Positions 1 through 5,400 of a DNA stretch of 6,179 bases are shown one piece after another. The stretch is from the NCBI GenBank assembly GCA_902805985.1, contig CADCUW010000507.1, positions 5,519 through 11,697 on the forward strand, read 5' to 3'. Below the pieces are notes generated by a model. That model did no database searches. It was given only the letters and a program-made list of their open reading frames with translations, and was not told the origin of the DNA. This DNA is from an uncultured Rubrobacteraceae bacterium. GTDB lineage: Bacteria; Actinomycetota; Rubrobacteria; Rubrobacterales; Rubrobacteraceae. Made by a program: the position numbers and the translations under genes. Positions within the stretch are counted from its first letter, which is position 1. Each line of letters opens with the position of its first letter.

Positions 1-336
1 AAGAACGAGGGCTTCGACCCTTCCCTGTGGTTCCTGGCGATGGATGGCGGGGAGATCTCCGGGATGGTCCTGTGCAAGACGGTGGCGGGCGAGGGATGGG
101 TGGACGTCGTCGGCGTGCGGCGTCCGTGGCGGCGGCGCGGCCTGGGCCTGGCGCTGCTGCGCCAGGCGTTCGGAGAGTACCGCGGGCGCGGCGTCCATCA
201 GGTAGAGCTCAGCGTGGACGCGGGGAGCGTGACGGGGGCGCCGAGGCTCTACGGCCGCGCCGGGATGCGGCTGAAGACCGCATACGTGGTCTACCAGAAG
301 GAGTTGCGTTCCGGCGAAGATTTCCCGGTCGCGTAG
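1..336 (+). CDS. GNAT-family N-acetyltransferase, C-terminal part (5' end outside window)
   Basis: The frame is open from the first base and ends at TAG 334-336, giving 111 visible residues. It carries the hallmarks of the acetyl-CoA binding half of a GNAT fold. A beta strand (GWVDVVGVRRPW, residues 32-43) leads into the pyrophosphate-binding loop R-R-R-G-L-G (residues 44-49) and its helix (LALLRQAF). A later strand (VELSVDAGS, 68-76) precedes an LYGRAGM segment (83-89), the usual LY-x-x-x-GF position with the tyrosine often used as general acid. The final strand is TAYVVYQKEL. Proteins of this family transfer an acetyl group from acetyl-CoA to an amine; the substrate cannot be read from this half. 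The N-terminal substrate-binding part is missing, so full length is unknown. The gene is separated from the kinase by at least 156 bases, and nothing in the sequence links their functions. An in-frame ATG at 40 is internal to the conserved fold and is not the real start. Confidence 0.88.
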   Translation, partial: KNEGFDPSLWFLAMDGGEISGMVLCKTVAGEGWVDVVGVRRPWRRRGLGLALLRQAFGEYRGRGVHQVELSVDAGSVTGAPRLYGRAGMRLKTAYVVYQKELRSGEDFPVA

Positions 337-492
337 CGGCCAAAGCGTCTTTCCGGGCGGTTGCGGGGCTGTTAACATTGTGGGCGTGCGGCGCGCGTCT
401 TTTGGGGCGCGTTCGACCGTGGCTTCGAGATTGGGAAGGATCTCAGCAGTGGGCGGGACGTTATCCATCGAAGATGCGTTTCGTGCGGGGCC
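337..492. other. Intergenic gap between acetyltransferase and kinase; weak promoter candidate only
   Basis: No coding frame here is convincing: the kinase frame is closed by TAA at 373-375. The least GC-rich stretch is around 348-380. A TAACAT hexamer at 373-378 fits the TANNNT pattern of a -10 element, with a poor -35 match (TTTCCG, 350-355) 17 bases upstream; I regard this as a weak candidate. A possible hairpin pairs CGCGC (392-396) with GCGCG (407-411) around a 10-base loop. It has only 5 pairs and no following T-run, so it is not a credible terminator for the acetyltransferase gene. The change of function across the gap suggests the kinase pair has its own promoter somewhere here, but none is clear. 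Confidence 0.3.
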
Positions 493-2400
493 GTGCGCGT
501 TAGGCCGCGGGCTTCCGCGCCGGGAGAGATCAAGGCGCGGGGGCGGCGGATGGGAGCGCTGAGGGAGACCCTCGGGCGGGTCCGGCGGGGACTCGGCCGT
601 CTGGGCCGGCACCTGCGGCTCGGGGCGGCGGCGTACGGGGTGTTGCTGATCTCACTGTTGCTCACCGCGCTCGCCTGGTTCTACGTGCGCGATACGGTCA
701 AGGCGCAGAACGTCGTGCGCTTCAACGAGACGGTGACGGCCACGCAGGCGGCCGTTGAGCGCCGCACGGACGACTACCTGGACGCCATGTTCGGCGCCCG
801 CGGCCTCGTCCTCGCGAGCGACGACGTCGAGCGGTCCGAGTGGGAGGAGTACGTGAAGGGCGTCGAGCCCGTCCGCCGTCTCGAGGGCTTGCAGGCCCTC
901 GCCTACGCGGAGCGGGTGGAGCCCTCGGAGCGCGAGGACTTTGTCCGGCGGATGGAGGAGGACGGGCTGCCGGGGCTGCGGCCCGACCTCGACCCCGGCG
1001 GGGAGCGCTCGGTCTACTTCCCGGTGAGGCTCGCCGCGCCCGCCGACGAGGCGAACCGCGACCTGTTCGGGCGTGACGCCTACGTGGACACCGTCAGCCG
1101 GGCCGCCATGGACCGGGCCCGGGACAGGGGAACGCCCCAAGCCACAGAGATGACATACATGCTCTCTCAGGCCGCCCCGGAGGCAAAGGCTGACCTGGAG
1201 CTGCGGTCCGGCTTCATGGTGTACCTGCCGGTCTACGAGGAGGGCGAGCCCACCAGGAGCGTGGCCGAGCGCCGAAAGGCGCTGAGAGGTTTCGTCGTCG
1301 GCGCTTTCAGGAGGAGCGGCCTGCTCGACGCCGTCTTCGGGGGCGACTTCGACCCGGCCATAGACTTCGAGGTCTACGCCGGAGAGGACATGGAGTCGGG
1401 CGCCCTGCTCTACGACGCCGACGGGGTCAAGCGGGCCGGGGTCGCCGGGTACGACCAGCTCTTCGCCAAGGAGCGCAGCATCGAGGTGGCCGGGCGCGAG
1501 TGGAGCCTGTACTTCGCCACCCTGGAGGGCTTCGAGGAAGACGGCCAGAGCAACCTCCCCCTCTTCGTCCTGGCCACAGGCATCGGGGTGAGCCTGTTCC
1601 TCTTCGGCGTCTCCTGGATGCTCGTGAGCAGCCGCCTGCGCGCCGAGAGGGCCAGCGAAGACCTCGAAGACGCCAACCGCGAACTCGAAGGGACCAACAA
1701 GGAGCTCGAGGCCTTCTCCTACTCGGTCTCCCACGACCTCAGGGCGCCCCTAAGAACCATAGACGGCTTCTCCCAGATCCTCGCCGAGGACTACTCGGAG
1801 AGGCTCGACGACGAGGGGCTCGACTACCTCGCGAGAGTGCGGACGGCGAGCCGGCACATGGCCGAGCTCATAGACGACCTGCTCGACCTCTCGAGGGTGG
1901 GCCGCAGGCCCCTCACGCGCGAGCGGGTCGACCTGAGCGCGCTCGCGGCCGGCATCGCCGAAGATCTGAAGACCGCGGAGCCTGACCGGGATGTGGGCTT
2001 CGAGATCGAAGATGGGGTCGTGGCCCGGTGCGACGTCGGGCTGCTCAAGGTGGCGCTTGAGAACCTGATCGGCAACGCCTGGAAGTTCACCTCCAGGGAG
2101 GCCCGGGCCACGATACGCTTCGGCGCCTCGGGGGGAGCCTTCTTCGTCTCGGATGACGGGGCTGGCTTCGACGCGGCCTACAAGGACAAGCTCTTCGGGG
2201 CCTTCCAGAGGCTACACGGCCCGGAGGAGTTCGAGGGGACGGGGATAGGGCTCGCGACGGTGGCGAGGATCGTCCACCGCCACGGGGGCGAGGTGTGGGC
2301 CGAGGGCGCCGTCGGCGAGGGGGCCACCTTCTTCTTCACCCTAGGCGGCAGGGACCGCCAGGCCGAGGAGATTCCGGCGAAGAAGCGGGAGCTCGCGTGA
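493..2400 (+). CDS. CHASE-domain transmembrane sensor histidine kinase (phytochrome-type transmitter core)
   Basis: This is a membrane sensor kinase of 635 residues that should autophosphorylate on His in response to an extracytoplasmic ligand. A basic N-terminus leads into TM1 (about 46-65). An extracellular CHASE domain follows (about 85-290), with YFPVRLAAP (175-183), an LFGRDAY segment (191-197) and the closing RGFVVGAFR (265-273). TM2 is about 355-378, then a short coiled coil (380-406). The H-box SVSHDLRAPLRTIDGF has phospho-acceptor H414. The ATPase lobe shows the N-box ALENLIGNAWKFT (521-533), G1 DDGAGFD (554-560), the F-box KLFGAFQRLH (566-575) and G2 GTGIGLA (582-588), so all catalytic motifs are intact. 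The core resembles transmitters of phytochrome-type kinases, which commonly act on a stand-alone receiver protein. Here the next gene starts with a receiver and overlaps by 4 bases. CHASE ligands vary (cytokinins, peptides, others) and cannot be inferred. The start is uncertain: GTG 493 is the longest possibility, and ATG 550 (residue 20) would give 616 residues with the same domains. Neither has a strong ribosome binding site. Confidence 0.93.
   Translation: MRVRPRASAPGEIKARGRRMGALRETLGRVRRGLGRLGRHLRLGAAAYGVLLISLLLTALAWFYVRDTVKAQNVVRFNETVTATQAAVERRTDDYLDAMFGARGLVLASDDVERSEWEEYVKGVEPVRRLEGLQALAYAERVEPSEREDFVRRMEEDGLPGLRPDLDPGGERSVYFPVRLAAPADEANRDLFGRDAYVDTVSRAAMDRARDRGTPQATEMTYMLSQAAPEAKADLELRSGFMVYLPVYEEGEPTRSVAERRKALRGFVVGAFRRSGLLDAVFGGDFDPAIDFEVYAGEDMESGALLYDADGVKRAGVAGYDQLFAKERSIEVAGREWSLYFATLEGFEEDGQSNLPLFVLATGIGVSLFLFGVSWMLVSSRLRAERASEDLEDANRELEGTNKELEAFSYSVSHDLRAPLRTIDGFSQILAEDYSERLDDEGLDYLARVRTASRHMAELIDDLLDLSRVGRRPLTRERVDLSALAAGIAEDLKTAEPDRDVGFEIEDGVVARCDVGLLKVALENLIGNAWKFTSREARATIRFGASGGAFFVSDDGAGFDAAYKDKLFGAFQRLHGPEEFEGTGIGLATVARIVHRHGGEVWAEGAVGEGATFFFTLGGRDRQAEEIPAKKRELA
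2387..2399 (+). promoter_or_regulatory. Shine-Dalgarno site and GTGA stop/start overlap that set the start of the REC-PAS kinase
   Basis: GGGAG at 2387-2391 lies 5 bases before GTG 2397-2399. That GTG shares bases with the TGA stop (2398-2400) of the upstream kinase. A good ribosome binding site combined with a 4-base GTGA overlap is the classic arrangement for translational coupling, and it decides the start over the internal in-frame GTG at 2427, which has no comparable site and sits right at the first receiver strand. The arrangement implies near-stoichiometric production of the two signalling proteins. Confidence 0.8.
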
Positions 2401-5400
2401 AAGGGGCTCCCGAACGAAGCATCCCCGTGCGCCTGCTGCTCGTCGAGGACTCCGAGAACGACGCCATGCTCCTGCTGCGCGAGCTCAGGCGCGGCGGCTA
2501 CGAGCCCCTCTACGAGCGGGTCTACACGCCCGAGGAGATGGAGCGGGCGCTTGAAGAGGCCTCGGCCCGGGGGGAGCCCTACGAGGTCGTCGTCTCGGAC
2601 TACTACATGCCGAGGTTCAGGGCGCCCGACGCGCTGGAGCTGCTGCGGGGGCTCGGGTACGACGTGCCGTTCATCGTGGTCTCCGGCAAGATCGGGGAGG
2701 ACGCGGCGGTCGAGATCATGAAGGCCGGCGCCAACGATTACCTCACCAAGGAGAACATGGCCCGCCTCTGCCCAGCCATCGAGCGGGAGCTCAAGGAGGC
2801 TGAGGTGCGCAGGGAGCGGACGCGGGCCGAGGAGGCGCTCGCCCGGAGCGAGATCCGGTTCCGCCGGCTCGTCGAGCAGGCCGCCGATGCGATGTTCGTG
2901 CACGACCTCGAGGGCCGCCTCGTGGACGTGAACCACAGGGCGTGCGACTCTTTGGGGTACCCGAGAGAGGAGCTGCTCGGCATGTCCGTAGCGGACGTGG
3001 AGGTAGGCCACGACCCCGCGTCTCTGAAAGACTTGTGGGACGAGGTCTCAACCGGCGCGCCCCTTACGCTTGAGGGGATGCACCGTCGCAGGGACGGCAC
3101 CACCTTCCCGGTAGAGGTGCGCATCGGCATGTTCGAGGACGGGGGGAGCCCGCTCGTGCTCGCCCTGGCGCGCGACGTCACCGGGCGCCGGGAGGCCGAG
3201 AAGAGGGTCAGGGAGACCGAGGTCCGCTACCGGGCGCTCGTCGAGCAGATACCGGCCGTCACCTACGTGCAGGACCCCTTCGGCGACAAACGCGTCACCT
3301 ACGTCAGCCCCCAGGCCGAGAGCGTGCTTGGCTACCCGGCCGACCGGGAGATGCTCGACCCTGACCACTGGCTGAACATCATGCACCCGGACGACCGCGA
3401 GAGGGTGCTCGAAGAAGACCGGCGCACAGACGAGACCGGCGAGCCCTTCAGGGCCGAGTACCGCCAGTTCGCCAGTGATGGGAGGATGGTCTGGATCAGG
3501 GACGAGGCGACCCTCGTGCGCGACGAGGCCGGAAGGCCCCTCTACTGGCAGGGCGTCCAGTACGATGTCACGGACCAGAAGCTCGCCGAGGAGGAGCTGC
3601 GCAGGAGCGAGGAGCGCTACCGGACCTTTATAGACCAGAGCACCGAGGGGATCTGGCGCTTCGAGCTCGAAGCGCCGATGCCCGTCGACCTGCCTGAGGA
3701 CGAGCAGCTCGACCATTTCTACCGCCACGCCTACCTCGCCGAGTGCAACGACGTGATGGCCCGGATGTACGGTTTCGGGGGCGCCACGGACCTCGTCGGC
3801 GCCAGGGTCGGCGACCTTTTGCCCCCCTCGAACCCGGCCAACGTGGAGTACCTGAGGGCCGCCGCCCGCGCCGGGTATCGCTTGAAAGACGGCGAGACCA
3901 GGGAGCTCGACCGGGACGGCAACGAGAGGGTGATCCTCAACAACCTGAGCGGCATCGTCGAGGACGGGCGGCTGGTTCGGATCTGGGGCACCCAGAGAGA
4001 CGTCACGGAGCAGAAGGAGGCCGAGGACCAGCTCGCGCAGCTCGCGTCCTTCCCCGAGCTTGACCCGAACCCCATCATCGAGACGAGCGTGGCCGGCGCG
4101 CCGACCTACCTCAACCCCGCGGCCCAGGCCAGCTTCCCGAACCTCAGGGAACTCGGGCCGCGGCACCCGGTCCTCGCCGATCTGGATGAGACCGTTAGGG
4201 GCATCTGGTCCGCGGGCGGGCGGCCTTTCGTGCGCGAGGTGCGGGTCGGCGGGGGCTACTACCAGCAGGTCGTCTCGCGCACGCCGGAGGGGGGCCTGCT
4301 CCGCATCTACTGCACGGACGTTACGGAGGGGCGGCGGGCTGAGGATGCCCTGCGGGCGAGCGAGGAGAGGTTTCGCTCCCTCGTTCAGAACGCCTCGGAC
4401 ATCATCGTGGTCCTCGACGGCGACGGCACCATCCTCTACGAGAGCCCGGCCGTCGGGCGGATCCTGGGCTTCGCGCCCGAGGAGAGGGTCGGGCTCGGCG
4501 CGCTCGGCCTGATCCACCCCGAAGACCGCGACCGCGTGGCCGAGGTGCTCAGGGACCACCGCGACGTGCCCGGCCCCTTCCCGCCCCTGGAGTACAGGGT
4601 CAGGGACAGGGGTGGCTCCTGGCGTTACCTGGAAGCTGTCGGCGAGAACCTGCTGCACGACCCCGCCGTGGGGGGCATAGTCGTCAACGCCCGCGACATC
4701 ACCGAGCGGCGGCTGGCGGAGGAGGCGCTCAGGGAGAGCCGGGAGAACCTCCAGGCCATCCTGGACTACACGACGGCCGTGATCTACGTGAAGGACCGGG
4801 AGGGCCGCTTCACCCTCGTGAATCGCCGCTTCGAGGAACTGTTCGACCTCTCGAAGGAGGAGATCCTGGGCCGGACCGGCCATGACCTGTTCCCCGAGGA
4901 GATGGCCGAAGAGTACCGGCGCAACGACCTTGAGGTCCTTCTCTCCGGCACCCCGCTGGAGGCGGAGGAGACGGTCCTTGGGGGCGGGGAGACCCGCACC
5001 TACTTCTCCGTAAAGTTCCCGCTCAAGGAGCCCGACGGCCGACCCTACGCGCTCTGCGGCATCTCCACGGACATCACCCGGCGTAAGGAGGCCGAGGAGC
5101 GGGGCGGGTTCCTCGCCAACCTGGACCGGGCGCTGCAACCCATCACCGACCCCGACGAGGTCATGGCAGCCACGGCCCGGATGCTCGGCGAGCATGTGGG
5201 GGCCGACCGCTGCGCCTACGCCGAGGTCGAGGCGGACGAGGACCACTTCCGCATCACCGGCGACTACGCCAACGGGGTGCCAAGCATCATCGGGCGCTTT
5301 GCCATGTCCCAGTTCGGCGCCGAGGCCTTGCGGCTCTCGCGGAAGAACGAACCCTACGTGGTCAACGACGCCGAGGAGGACGAACGCGTGAGTGGGGCCG

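Noticed and set aside
389..411. Possible terminator hairpin after the acetyltransferase gene
   Set aside because: It has only five G-C pairs around a 10-base loop, with no T-run following the right arm; such pairing is expected by chance in GC-rich DNA.
27..503. Plus-strand open frame overlapping the acetyltransferase and the intergenic gap
   Set aside because: The product is dominated by R, G, A and P and is out of frame with the clear GNAT motifs; a frame shadow.
652..1734. Minus-strand open frame of 360 codons opposite the CHASE kinase
   Set aside because: It is antisense to the intact TM-CHASE-HisKA coding frame, without a plausible domain or ribosome binding site; a high-GC shadow.
2178..3011. 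Minus-strand open frame of 277 codons across the junction of the two kinase genes
   Set aside because: It overlaps conserved G1/G2 and receiver motifs read on the + strand, and its own product is compositionally biased with no recognised fold.
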